A stretch of DNA of 64,000 nt, taken from assembly GCA_902802585.1 (NCBI GenBank), contig CADCMR010000013.1, positions 1 to 64,000 on the forward strand. Direction: 5' to 3'. Made by a program: the position numbers and the translations under genes. Positions within the stretch are counted from its first letter, which is position 1, and every line of letters starts with the position of its first letter. The DNA is from an uncultured bacterium (lineage in GTDB: Bacteria; Verrucomicrobiota; Lentisphaeria; Victivallales; UBA1829). Below, piece after piece: positions 1 through 8,481 of this stretch. The notes under the pieces were generated by a model. The model made no database searches. It worked only from the letters and a program-made list of their open reading frames with translations, and was not told the origin of the DNA.

Positions 1-10
1 CATCAACCGG

Positions 11-68
11 GCATTACGGATTCCCTTAAACCGCGGAAACAAACTTTTTTCCCGATTTTCCGTAATGC
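11..68. repeat. 10-bp inverted repeat at window edge
   Basis: GCATTACGGA (11-20) is repeated exactly in inverted form as TCCGTAATGC (59-68), with a 38-base loop. It lies just upstream of the AT-rich gene. No T-run follows, so a terminator is not supported. It could be a protein site or the end of something that starts outside the window. Confidence 0.45.
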
Positions 69-132
69 CACCCTTGAAAAATGGGGTGCATTACACTTTT
101 TTTTGGCGGGTGCTTTCGTGCCAGAGTCAAAT

Positions 133-2694
133 ATGATCGGGCTTTCTATGCTTCAAGAAAAATGGATAGATTTGCTTTTCTCTGTGTTGCGCTGGCAAAG
201 AGAATCTTATCATGAAAAAGAATTTAAGCAGTATAAAAACATTTGTGAAACAATAGCTCTTACCCATTCTGAATATAAAGAAAGATTTTTCTATGAATCA
301 GCGCTTTTTGCACTAGAAAATCTAAGCATGGAAGAGTTAACACGTATTTTGGATGAATGGAAAGAATCAAGTATATCTCCTGAATGGAGAATTAAATATG
401 CTTCAATTGCTGCCGAACTGGGAAAATGTGACGAAGTATTTGCTCTTCTTAAGGAGTTATTACCAATTATCCGAGAATCAATGCCACGGGATAGGAATAA
501 AAAAGATTTGTATTGGTTGGGATTAGAAGGGGTTGTGTTAACCGGATTGCGCATATGTGAACACGATATTCAATTTAACAATCCGAAACGCACAAGAAAT
601 GCAACAATTGAGCACTCATCTGCAGCTGCAAATCAAGAAGATGGAAATGATGATGAACAATTATCAATCGATAAGAAACAAGCACCTGAGCATCTGTATA
701 GACAAAGACTTAATGTGCTCAAAATGGATTCTTGCAATCCATTAGATGAATTAGAGTTTTTTCAGCTTTCTCTTAAGAATCTTCCCAAAGAGAAAAAAAG
801 TGGAGGAATCAAAAAAAGAGTTTTTGATAGTGAAACAATTTCCTATTGCGCCACCAATGGAAGGGATAAGGATTTCTTGGTTGGCTACCAATTTATTCGT
901 TTTTTGGAAACGACCGGCATGATACAACACTTCAGGTATATTACGGTTGTAGACAAAGAGGTAGCAGGGGCAACAAGACGTATCGCTCCATTTTTCCCAT
1001 TTATGGCTTTTTCCGCCTTTAATCGTATTGCAAATAAAGACAATGGAGATTATGAATTATTCTTTAGCCAAAGCATAGTTTATGAAGTCACACAATCGCA
1101 GGCAAATGATTTGATAGAGCGCTACCTTAGAGAGATTAATTGGTTGATTGATAATGCTTATGATAAAGCATCAGAAATAATGGAGACATACTACAAAAAA
1201 ACTCTTAATAGTCTTTTAGAAGTCATATCACGTCTGTTAGCAAAGGCTTCTTCAACAAAGGTGCAATCAGTTTTTGATTTGCTGGTTTATCTTTATTATT
1301 GCAATATCCGAATGATTTATTTTGATGAATCAATACGACATCTAGCCAGGCGTTTGTTTGAGGCTATGCCCTCAAAGATGCTTTGCGAAAATCTTGACCG
1401 ATTGCTCCATATTCCTCCTCCAGGAAACGAATCCGATGCTTTTCTTTGGATTAATCCCTTTGATTACATTAAAGTTCCTAAAAAAGCCTCAATAGTTTTA
1501 TCGGAGTCATTGACAAAAGCTTTAGATAAATGGATTGAGCGTTTGAGTTCTAACCAGGAATGGCTTAAGATTATTTCACTTAAAGTGCTACATGTATCGT
1601 GTGACTTTGGTATTATGAACAATAATCAAAAGCATTTATTTTCTGAAATTGTTTTCTCAAAAACAGACGATAATGGTTTGCCTTCAGAAACAAACTTCTT
1701 TCCATGGTTTTTTTTAGAACTCGCACAGTTTTCAAAGAAATCTCATGATATAGAGAAAAATCTATTACATCTTTATAGTCATTATAATTTTCTTTTTGAC
1801 ATCAACGAATCCGGCGCTTTTAACCCAAGAAATCCTTTTTATCGCATTTGTTATTCAATGCTGATTTCTATGTCTCTCACAAAGTGTGAGATTAAATATA
1901 GAATAAGACCTAAAGACAGTGATGTGTTATCAATTTTCAACAATATCAAAGCCTCAATGGCAATTACAAAAAAGGCAATTGATTTAACCCCGCAAGAGAA
2001 ACAAATCCCTGTTAAAAAAAATGTGCTTTCTAATTATATCTTTATAGACAGAATAATTGCAGAGATAATAGTTCCAAGAATTGCAGAAAGGATTGAACGC
2101 ACACACATTGAAAGTTTCATACACAATTACGAAGATATATGTCCATTTCCTTCGACGAAAGTCTTCTTGCTAAACAAAGACAACCCTTTTCCAGATTCTT
2201 TGATCAATGAATTCCTCTTGGCTATTACATCTTTTAATCAAGATTTCTTTTATTTGTATTCATGGGCTATTCTCAATGCGTATATTCGAGCAAAGGACAA
2301 ATCTGGCCCAGAGGTTCCCTCAACGGTGTTTACAACTCTTATAAATGCTTTATGTTTGAAAACGGATGACACATTTATTTCAACCTGCGGGAATATAACA
2401 GCAATTCTAGATTATTACGACATTGGTCAACAAGATCGTTTTTTACTTTTGCAATATTTGGAAATATTCCACAAAGAAACATGTTTTTCCTGTGATGCTT
2501 CACGATTCCCTTATGAATCTCGTTATGATTATCGTATTGCTGCTGGGGGACTTGCTGCGCGTATCTATAAGAAATATATTGATAAAGATGAACCTTTGCC
2601 TGAAATACTACAACAATGGGAAGAAACTTGTCATTCTCTCGATGAATTCCCAAGTTTGCGCAATAAGTGGGATGGAGTAATTAACAGTCACTAG
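133..2694 (+). CDS. Large AT-rich hypothetical alpha-solenoid protein, possibly 5'-incomplete
   Basis: I do not recognise this ~853-residue protein. It is rich in Leu, Ile, Phe, Lys and Glu and reads as consecutive amphipathic helices (TPR/HEAT-like solenoid), with no signal peptide and no clear membrane segment. Its base composition is far more AT-rich than the GC-rich genes after 6.7 kb, which suggests transfer. The start is unclear: the frame is open to base 1, candidates are TTG at 103 and ATG at 133 or 148, and none has a convincing ribosome site. The visible part could therefore be the C-terminal portion of a longer protein. Large AT-rich solenoids of this kind are often C-terminal sensor parts of defence proteins, but no effector domain is visible, so that is only a guess. 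Confidence 0.6.
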   Translation: MIGLSMLQEKWIDLLFSVLRWQRESYHEKEFKQYKNICETIALTHSEYKERFFYESALFALENLSMEELTRILDEWKESSISPEWRIKYASIAAELGKCDEVFALLKELLPIIRESMPRDRNKKDLYWLGLEGVVLTGLRICEHDIQFNNPKRTRNATIEHSSAAANQEDGNDDEQLSIDKKQAPEHLYRQRLNVLKMDSCNPLDELEFFQLSLKNLPKEKKSGGIKKRVFDSETISYCATNGRDKDFLVGYQFIRFLETTGMIQHFRYITVVDKEVAGATRRIAPFFPFMAFSAFNRIANKDNGDYELFFSQSIVYEVTQSQANDLIERYLREINWLIDNAYDKASEIMETYYKKTLNSLLEVISRLLAKASSTKVQSVFDLLVYLYYCNIRMIYFDESIRHLARRLFEAMPSKMLCENLDRLLHIPPPGNESDAFLWINPFDYIKVPKKASIVLSESLTKALDKWIERLSSNQEWLKIISLKVLHVSCDFGIMNNNQKHLFSEIVFSKTDDNGLPSETNFFPWFFLELAQFSKKSHDIEKNLLHLYSHYNFLFDINESGAFNPRNPFYRICYSMLISMSLTKCEIKYRIRPKDSDVLSIFNNIKASMAITKKAIDLTPQEKQIPVKKNVLSNYIFIDRIIAEIIVPRIAERIERTHIESFIHNYEDICPFPSTKVFLLNKDNPFPDSLINEFLLAITSFNQDFFYLYSWAILNAYIRAKDKSGPEVPSTVFTTLINALCLKTDDTFISTCGNITAILDYYDIGQQDRFLLLQYLEIFHKETCFSCDASRFPYESRYDYRIAAGGLAARIYKKYIDKDEPLPEILQQWEETCHSLDEFPSLRNKWDGVINSH

Positions 2695-2895
2695 TTTTAT
2701 TTGCGATTCCTCCCCTCGGAAGAGAAGTAAAACAGATTCGGGTTAACTTTGGAATTAGAACATCTGTAACTCAGCATTCCAGGTTATAGGTATTCCTTCA
2801 TCGATAGAAATAATTTCTGCGATCTGATGGAATTCTATTAATCAATTATAAGTGTGGGAAAAAACACGGAACACACTTTTCTCCGAGGATGAGCC

Positions 2896-3153
2896 TCATC
2901 TCTCCCAGATTACAGACGGGGCGATATGCTTCAGGTCCTTAGAGGCGGTCCTATATATAATATACATCATGGCCTGGAGCTGTTTGGTCATGTTTTCAAT
3001 GACGTCTCTGACTCCGGTCGGCCTTTGCTTCAAAGGCTCCATCAGCGGGCGCCCGACAGTCACGGCACACGCTCCAAGTGCCAGAGGCTTGAATGCGTCG
3101 AATCCGCTTTCCATCCCGCCGTTCGCAATGAGACCAGCTTGTGTCCTACAGGC
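2896..3153 (-). pseudogene. Relic of an FMN-dependent alpha-hydroxy-acid dehydrogenase, C-terminal fragment
   Basis: The minus strand encodes an open piece of about 84 residues reading LIANGGMESGFDAFKPLALG, then VGRP and a helical tail ending SVIWER and a TGA. This matches the C-terminal FMN-phosphate-binding region of the lactate/glycolate oxidase family, where a GNGG/DGG..SG.D..KALALGA motif precedes a GRP. An in-frame stop lies directly upstream, at 3154-3156, and no N-terminal TIM-barrel portion is found nearby. It is a truncated remnant, not a working enzyme. The family call rests on motif resemblance only. Confidence 0.6.
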
Positions 3154-3224
3154 TCACGGGACATATTTCAAATGTCGGACGTTTTTTTGTAGATAATACA
3201 CCCCCCCAAAACTAGTTCCAAGGT

Positions 3225-3252
3225 CTAAAGTGGTCGAATCCGACCACTTTAG
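3225..3252. repeat. Perfect 12-bp stem-loop
   Basis: CTAAAGTGGTCG (3225-3236), loop AATC, CGACCACTTTAG (3241-3252). The arms are perfectly complementary. No T-run follows on either strand, so it is not a standard intrinsic terminator. It lies between the dehydrogenase relic and the orphan hip-type promoter. Confidence 0.6.
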
Positions 3253-3314
3253 GTTGAAAATGCGGCGAACTCGTAACGCAAGGTTCACCACAAAGCCCCC
3301 CAAGTCAATTTTAT

Positions 3315-3377
3315 ACCCTTTCGGTATCTTTTTCTCAATGTCACGCCAAATTTATACCCTATCAGTGGTAATTTCAA
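3315..3377 (-). promoter_or_regulatory. Orphan, inverted copy of the hipB promoter/operator
   Basis: On the minus strand: -35 TTGAAA (3372-3377), a 17-bp spacer, -10 TAAATT (3349-3354). Two operator-like blocks are present, CTGATAGGGT (3356-3365) and CCGAAAGGGT (3315-3324), 41 bp apart. Hexamers, spacer length, operator positions and flanking text match the hipB promoter at 4873-4964. No hipB-like frame follows: downstream lie the hairpin and the dehydrogenase relic. It is either a remnant of a lost hip operon or a retained second binding region for HipB. Confidence 0.7.
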
Positions 3378-3684
3378 GTTAAGAAAAAAGCTAGCAGACA
3401 GCTGGAATGCTGTGTTTTTTGTGATTTTTCTCGAAAACCATGCTGTGTTTTGGTGATTCTGAGCTTAATATAGCATGTTGCACTGTCGTCTAATGTCAGT
3501 CTAAAACCGATTTTCGAGAAGAAAGATTGCCTGCGGAGAAAAATATGCGTAATGCGCCTTGATTTCGCGCGTGGGCGGGTGTATATTCAAGTTGCGATTA
3601 TTCCCGCCTCACCAAAAAGGTTTCCCATGGCGCACCATGTCCCCGGACGATGTTTAACCACCAACACACCAGGAGTCTAACCCC

Positions 3685-4071
3685 ATGAAATTTCAAATGG
3701 TTCACAACAACTTCAACGTGCTTGACCTTGATCGCAGCCTCGAATTCTACCACAAGGCGTTCGGCATGCACGAGGTTCGTCGCATCAATGCCAAAGACGG
3801 CAGTTTCATCATCGTCTATCTTGAGGACGGCACGAGCGCACATCAGCTGGAGCTGACTTGGCTTCGCGACCGCAAGGAGCCATACGACCTTGGTGATGAC
3901 GAATTCCACCTGGCCTTCAAAGTGGACGACTTCGATGCGGCACACAAGCTTCACGAGGAAATGGGGTGCATCTGCTTCGAGAATCCCGATATGGGAATCT
4001 ACTTTTGCGAAGCCCCCGACCACTACTGGCTGGAGGTTCTGCCTTGTCGTAATCAGGGGAAAGATTCCTGA
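3685..4071 (+). CDS. VOC-family metalloenzyme, lactoylglutathione lyase (glyoxalase I)-like
   Basis: 128 residues, the length of a single-module GloA-type glyoxalase I. Two beta-alpha-beta-beta-beta modules are recognisable, the first opening MVHNNFNVLDLDRSLEFY. The four expected metal ligands are present: His7, Glu56, His75 and Glu117. This fits isomerisation of the methylglyoxal-thiol hemithioacetal to an S-lactoyl thiol in the cytoplasm; the thiol used here is unknown. The start ATG has AGGAG ten bases upstream. A NudC-like gene follows after 76 bases in the same direction. The pair lies between two inverted hip-type promoters, so it may have arrived as a block. Confidence 0.82.
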   Translation: MKFQMVHNNFNVLDLDRSLEFYHKAFGMHEVRRINAKDGSFIIVYLEDGTSAHQLELTWLRDRKEPYDLGDDEFHLAFKVDDFDAAHKLHEEMGCICFENPDMGIYFCEAPDHYWLEVLPCRNQGKDS

Positions 4072-4147
4072 GCAGTACCCGGACGATGCTAACGAGGACG
4101 ACGATGACTGATCTCATGGGCATCGACCTATCCTTGAGGAACACTCG

Positions 4148-4708
4148 ATGAATAACAAGACACCGACGACAGACGAGCGGCAATCCGCCCGCACATCAGA
4201 ATTGGATGAATGGCAACGCACAAACCGTTTTTGTGGTTGTTGCGGCACGGAGATGAAGCTCCACGAGAACATAGCGGAACATGCATTTGTCTGCCCAGCC
4301 TGCGGCTACACCGTTTATCCGAGGATTTCACCTGCCGTTATCGTTCTCGTCACAAAGGGCGACAAAGTTCTTCTCCAACGCAACTCACACTATAAGCATG
4401 GATTGTGGTCGCTTGTCGCCGGGTATGTGGATGTCGGGGAAAATCTTGAGGATGCAGTCAGGCGCGAAATCCGCGAGGAAGCATCTATTGAGGTCAAAGA
4501 TATTCGTTACTTCGGTTCGCAGACATGGCCTTATCCATCCAACATCATGATAGGCTTCCGGGCAGAATACGCTACAGGAGAACTTAAGCCTGACGGTGAC
4601 GAGGTTATTGAATCAGGATGGTTCGACCGGGAACATCTGCCGCAAATACCGCGTTCAGGATCGATTGCAAGAACGATGCTTGACGCATGGGTGGCAGCCG
4701 GGAATTGA
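4148..4708 (+). CDS. Zinc-ribbon Nudix hydrolase, NudC-like (NAD/NADH or RNA-cap pyrophosphatase type)
   Basis: 186 residues. A zinc ribbon (Cys29, Cys32, Cys49, Cys52) precedes a Nudix domain. The Nudix box starts at Gly92 and includes Glu98 and REIREE at 106-111; its final Gly is Ser. SQTWPYPSN at 124-132 corresponds to the NudC signature SQPWPFPxS, with Thr for the first Pro. This points to NAD(H)/NAD-capped-RNA pyrophosphatase activity. It is shorter than E. coli NudC and lacks its long N-terminal domain, as in many compact homologues. GAGG precedes the ATG. Confidence 0.8.
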   Translation: MNNKTPTTDERQSARTSELDEWQRTNRFCGCCGTEMKLHENIAEHAFVCPACGYTVYPRISPAVIVLVTKGDKVLLQRNSHYKHGLWSLVAGYVDVGENLEDAVRREIREEASIEVKDIRYFGSQTWPYPSNIMIGFRAEYATGELKPDGDEVIESGWFDREHLPQIPRSGSIARTMLDAWVAAGN

Positions 4709-4872
4709 TCTTTCCCAGATGGCATGGATATGCCTGCGTACATTTTAACCTGACAGCAGTAGAGCCAAGTTGCCGAATGAAATCCTGCCAAGTTGCCGAT
4801 TGCATGGTCAAAATTTGTCGTTCAGAAACGCATCAGTCGGTCAATTTGCCACAACATGGAATGCTTTTATCC

Positions 4873-4964
4873 CCGATAGGGTCTTTTTTCTAACTTTTTG
4901 CTTGAAATTACCACCGATAGGGTGTAAATTAAGATTGTTGTCGAAGAAATCACACCGAAAGGGT
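4873..4964 (+). promoter_or_regulatory. hipBST promoter with three phased operators
   Basis: -35 TTGAAA (4902-4907), 17-bp spacer, -10 TAAATT (4925-4930). Operator-like blocks CCGATAGGGT (4873-4882), CCGATAGGGT (4914-4923) and CCGAAAGGGT (4955-4964) repeat at exactly 41 bp. Each is an imperfect palindrome of type ACC-N5-GGT. The middle block occupies the -35/-10 spacer and the third abuts the hipB start, so bound HipB would block transcription: autoregulation, inferred. Confidence 0.75.
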
Positions 4965-4969
4965 ATAAT

Positions 4970-5176
4970 ATGGCCATATCCGAATTCGTCCGGCAGAAGA
5001 GAAAAGAGTACAAGTTGACCCAACGTGATCTGGCTGACCGTGCCGGGGTCGGCATTCGTTTTGTCCGCGAACTGGAAGCGGGGAAGCCGACTCTTCGCAT
5101 CGACAAGGTAAATGTTGTCTTGGACCTATTCGGTCATCAGCTCGGTCCTGTTCCGAACAAACAAGAGGAGGAGTAA
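4970..5176 (+). CDS. hipB: HipB-like XRE-family antitoxin/repressor
   Basis: 68 residues. An XRE-type helix-turn-helix fills most of the protein (about residues 10-60; core LTQRDLADRAGVGIRFVREL). In HipBST systems HipB is the DNA-binding component that autorepresses the operon and joins the toxin complex. The ATG at 4970 directly abuts the third operator; a GAAAGGG in that operator may double as a weak ribosome site. hipS follows after three bases, and a GAGGAGGAG near the hipB 3' end serves as its ribosome site. The C-terminal tail (PVPNKQEEE) is short and acidic. Confidence 0.88.
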   Translation: MAISEFVRQKRKEYKLTQRDLADRAGVGIRFVRELEAGKPTLRIDKVNVVLDLFGHQLGPVPNKQEEE

Positions 5177-5179
5177 GCG

Positions 5180-5497
5180 ATGCGGCAAGCGGAAGTCTAC
5201 TTGTACGACCGTCTGGCCGGGCATCTGACCGAAGACGAGGAAGGATACACGTTCCAATATGATGACGACTACCTGGCCAACGATCCGGTCAAGCTCTCTG
5301 TCAATTTCCCCCTGCATAACGGGAAATTCCACGACAGGACACTGTTCCCGTTTTTTGACGGGCTTATCCCGGAAGGATGGCTTTTGGAAATCGCCGTCGA
5401 CAACTGGAAACTTGACCCCAACGACCGTATGGGGTTGTTGCTGGCCTGCTGCCGGGATTGCATCGGCGCGGCGAGCGTGCGCGAGGTGAAGTCATGA
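5180..5497 (+). CDS. hipS: HipS-like protein (free-standing HipA N-terminal subdomain)
   Basis: 105 residues matching only the N-terminal subdomain of HipA kinases: VYLYDRLAGHLTEDEEGYTF at the start and the signature FFDGLIPEGWLLEIA in the middle. In the E. coli tripartite HipBST system this small protein, not HipB, neutralises the kinase. It overlaps the next gene by the ATGA at 5494-5497, so the two are translationally coupled. It is complete at this length and is not a broken HipA, because the kinase gene starts with its own zinc-ribbon segment. Confidence 0.85.
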   Translation: MRQAEVYLYDRLAGHLTEDEEGYTFQYDDDYLANDPVKLSVNFPLHNGKFHDRTLFPFFDGLIPEGWLLEIAVDNWKLDPNDRMGLLLACCRDCIGAASVREVKS

Positions 5498-6444
5498 ACA
5501 ACACCGGTCACTGTTTGTGCTGCGGGCTTCCCCTGCCGGAGCAAGATCAGCTTTACCACGCAAAATGCCTGAAACGGCTTTTCGGTTCGCAGCGGATCCC
5601 CGCGCTGAACTATACGCAGGATGAACTGAATGCACTGGCGAAAAAAACAGTGTTGAGTCGCATCTCCGTTCCGGGCGTCCAGCCGAAACTCTCTCTGCAT
5701 CTCGAACATGGGACTCCTCGTACGCATTCGAGGTTAACGCTGGTCGGACTTGAGGGGAATTACATCCTGAAACCGCAAACACCGCAATGGAGGCATCTAC
5801 CCGAAGCGGAGCACTTCTGCATGCTATTGGCGCGGAATTGTCATATTGCGACGGCCGAATTCGGGCTGATCCCGCTCAAATCAGGCGAGCTGTCCTATAT
5901 CACCCGCCGAATGGACCGGGATAGCGACAAGAAGCTTCACATGGAGGACTTCTGCCAGATTCTGAACAAAGTTACAGCTCAAAAATACAACGGTTCCATG
6001 GAACAGATCGGGCGTGCCCTGCGCGAGTATTCCGACGTAGCCGGGCTGGACGCGATCAGGCTGTTTGAATTAACGGTCTTCTGTTTCCTGACGGGTAATT
6101 CAGACATGCACTTGAAGAATTTCTCGCTGTTGCGGAGGGAAAATGGCACGGTGGAACTGAGTCCGGCTTACGATCTGGTTCCCGTGAATATCATCTTGCC
6201 GGAGGACACGGAAGAACTCGCCCTGACTTTGAATGGAAAAAAGAGACGGTTGAAACGTGCCGATTTTGAAAAATACGCCGCATCCCTGAAATTGACTTCT
6301 ATTCAGTATTCAAAGGCAATGGACCGAATCATCAGCTTGGTGGAAGATAATCTTTCGACGGTTCTTTCCGCCTCGTTCCTTCCAGAAGATATGAGAAATG
6401 CGATAGAGGCTTTGGTCTCTGATCGCATCTCCCGGATTTCCTGA
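5494..6444 (+). CDS. hipT: HipT-like serine/threonine kinase toxin
   Basis: 316 residues from the ATG coupled to hipS. An N-terminal putative zinc site (Cys7, Cys9/10, His22, Cys25) is followed by a HipA-type kinase. The Gly-rich loop reads SRISVPGVQPKLSL (residues 55-68), the catalytic segment GNSDMHLKNF (201-210) and the metal-binding YDLVP (226-230). HipT-type kinases phosphorylate an aminoacyl-tRNA synthetase or similar target and stop growth; the target here is unknown. In E. coli HipT the loop holds an autophosphorylated Ser-x-Ser; here it is Ser58-Val-Pro60, so only one site remains. An in-frame ATG at 5458 lies inside hipS and is less likely as the start. Confidence 0.88.
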   Translation: MNNTGHCLCCGLPLPEQDQLYHAKCLKRLFGSQRIPALNYTQDELNALAKKTVLSRISVPGVQPKLSLHLEHGTPRTHSRLTLVGLEGNYILKPQTPQWRHLPEAEHFCMLLARNCHIATAEFGLIPLKSGELSYITRRMDRDSDKKLHMEDFCQILNKVTAQKYNGSMEQIGRALREYSDVAGLDAIRLFELTVFCFLTGNSDMHLKNFSLLRRENGTVELSPAYDLVPVNIILPEDTEELALTLNGKKRRLKRADFEKYAASLKLTSIQYSKAMDRIISLVEDNLSTVLSASFLPEDMRNAIEALVSDRISRIS

Positions 6445-6779
6445 TTTGCCAGGAATAGTTTTCATGTTGGAGTTAGCAGTCAAGCATAAAACGAGTGGAC
6501 TCGCGGTCGCGGAAAAAAACAACCGAAAATCTAAAGTCCACAAATCCTATGAAAACGTCATTGAGCTAACAATTTGGTGAGTAAAATCGAGCTTATTATG
6601 CAACGCTCCTTTTTTATGCTCAAATGGACCTAAACCAATTAAAGCCGATTCCTGTTTAATAGAACTATTCTGAGCACGACTCAAAGAAAAAAGTTTGTGG
6701 AACTATAGGATGGTCTTTCTTTCCCAGAGTACACCAGCTTTTTTTGAACGTATTACCCACTGCCTTCGGATGTCTCCTT
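6445..6779. other. Intergenic region after hipT
   Basis: 335 bases, AT-rich, between the convergent hipT and HEAT-repeat genes. A 7-bp inverted repeat, GTGGACT (6495-6501) and AGTCCAC (6535-6541), may form a weak hairpin without a T-run. No coding frame or clear terminator was seen. Confidence 0.5.
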
Positions 6780-7385
6780 CTATTCACGGATTGCCGCTTT
6801 TACGGCTCCGGAACAATGGATCCTCACGACACGGTTGCCGTCGGTTTCCGCAACCGTGCGCAGCAGCCCGATGTAGGGCAGAACGAACTCCGGCCTGCGC
6901 TTTCCGAGCACGCGGAACATCTCCGGCGCCTCCATCCTGACCCGGTCGTCGCGGTCATGCAGCAGCCCGGCGAACACGGACATGAAGCGTCCATACGGAT
7001 CCGGCGTGTTCACGGCGATATTCTCCGATGCCCAGATGAAGGCAAGCCTCACCTTTGCCTCCTGGTCCGCGGCAAAACGGAACAGGTCGGTCCAATACGG
7101 TTCGACCAGATGATAATCGCCCCTGCCGATCCTGCCGAGGGCGTTCAGCGCGCGTTCGCGCAAAAGCGGCTCCGGACTGTCGCGGAACGAGGCAACGGCG
7201 GGAACGCAGCCCAAAATGGAAGCCGGATGCCTCAGTCCCATTTCTCCCAGCAGCCAGAGCGCCTTTGCCATGATTCTGACGGAACCGGAGGAAAGAAGCG
7301 AAGAAACATACGGGATGCTCCGTTCCCATTCGTCCCTGTTCCTTGTGAGGACGCCAAGATTCCTGTAAAGCTCGGATTCGTTCAT
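6780..7385 (-). CDS. HEAT-repeat protein
   Basis: 201 residues, nearly all helical, in 30-40-residue units typical of HEAT repeats: for example VRIMAKALWLLGEMGLRHPA, then LLRERALNALGRIG, VRLAFIWASENIA and VRMEAPEMFRVLGKRRPE. There is no signal peptide, so it is probably cytoplasmic and acts by protein or nucleic-acid binding. AlkD-type DNA glycosylases share this fold, but I see no specific catalytic motif. The start ATG has a very strong ribosome site on the minus strand, GGAGGTGA at about 7392-7399. The gene is monocistronic and faces hipT. Confidence 0.72.
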   Translation of the reverse strand: MNESELYRNLGVLTRNRDEWERSIPYVSSLLSSGSVRIMAKALWLLGEMGLRHPASILGCVPAVASFRDSPEPLLRERALNALGRIGRGDYHLVEPYWTDLFRFAADQEAKVRLAFIWASENIAVNTPDPYGRFMSVFAGLLHDRDDRVRMEAPEMFRVLGKRRPEFVLPYIGLLRTVAETDGNRVVRIHCSGAVKAAIRE

Positions 7386-7525
7386 TTTTCCGTCACCTCC
7401 GCAACTTTATTATATCACTGCAAACGAGGTTTGTCAAGCCAGTCCGCGGATCATGTGTTTTGTACCCATGCAAAAAGGATCTGTTTCAGGACACCAATTA
7501 ATTGTGATTTTTCTCGAAAATCAGC

Positions 7526-7553
7526 TTGACTTTTCTTTTTCGTGCGGTATACT
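7526..7553 (+). promoter_or_regulatory. Sigma-70-type promoter for the Gly/Gln-rich protein gene
   Basis: TTGACT (7526-7531), 16-bp spacer, TATACT (7548-7553). The predicted leader is about 100 bases. Confidence 0.65.
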
Positions 7554-7661
7554 ATTCATGTAAAACTGTTCCTGCTGTCCTTTCAGCTCAAAATGAACAG
7601 TGCCTTTTTTTAAATTTATGTACTACGACACTTTTTAACCCTTAACATAATGGAGTTTTTC

Positions 7662-8279
<618 letters not shown>

Positions 8280-8316
8280 TCCAAGTCGGTTTTTCCCGAT
8301 ATAACATTGATTGAGT

Positions 8317-8365
8317 CAACCGGGCGGCAGCCCTGCTCGGTTGGCTTCATTTTGCCGTTTTTTTG
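8317..8365 (+). terminator. Probable terminator
   Basis: Stem CAACCG (8317-8322) with CGGTTG (8338-8343), loop rich in G and C, followed by T-rich sequence to about 8365. The T-run is displaced from the stem, so the call is moderate. Confidence 0.45.
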
Positions 8366-8385
8366 TTTTTCCTCAGCATTTCCGT

Positions 8386-8414
8386 TTGCTTTTTGTTTTT
8401 TTCGGCGGTATAGT
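8386..8414 (+). promoter_or_regulatory. Promoter of the GH43 gene
   Basis: TTGCTT (8386-8391), 17-bp spacer, TATAGT (8409-8414). Same -10 form as several other promoters in the window. Confidence 0.65.
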
Positions 8415-8481
8415 ATGGTAACATTTTGCCGCAACGGAACAGCGTCCCCGATGACGCGCCAACCAAAGAAAAACCGTAACA

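Noticed and set aside
2852-3196. Plus-strand open frame opposite the dehydrogenase relic
   Set aside because: The minus strand carries a recognisable family motif; the plus frame does not.
4964-4969. TATAAT directly before the hipB ATG as the -10 box
   Set aside because: Transcription would start inside the gene. The TTGAAA-17-TAAATT promoter upstream fits better, and this TATAAT belongs to the third operator region.
5180-6444. A single hipA gene broken by a frameshift
   Set aside because: The small gene ends cleanly, the kinase has its own zinc-ribbon start and ATGA coupling, and the three-gene order equals known HipBST systems.
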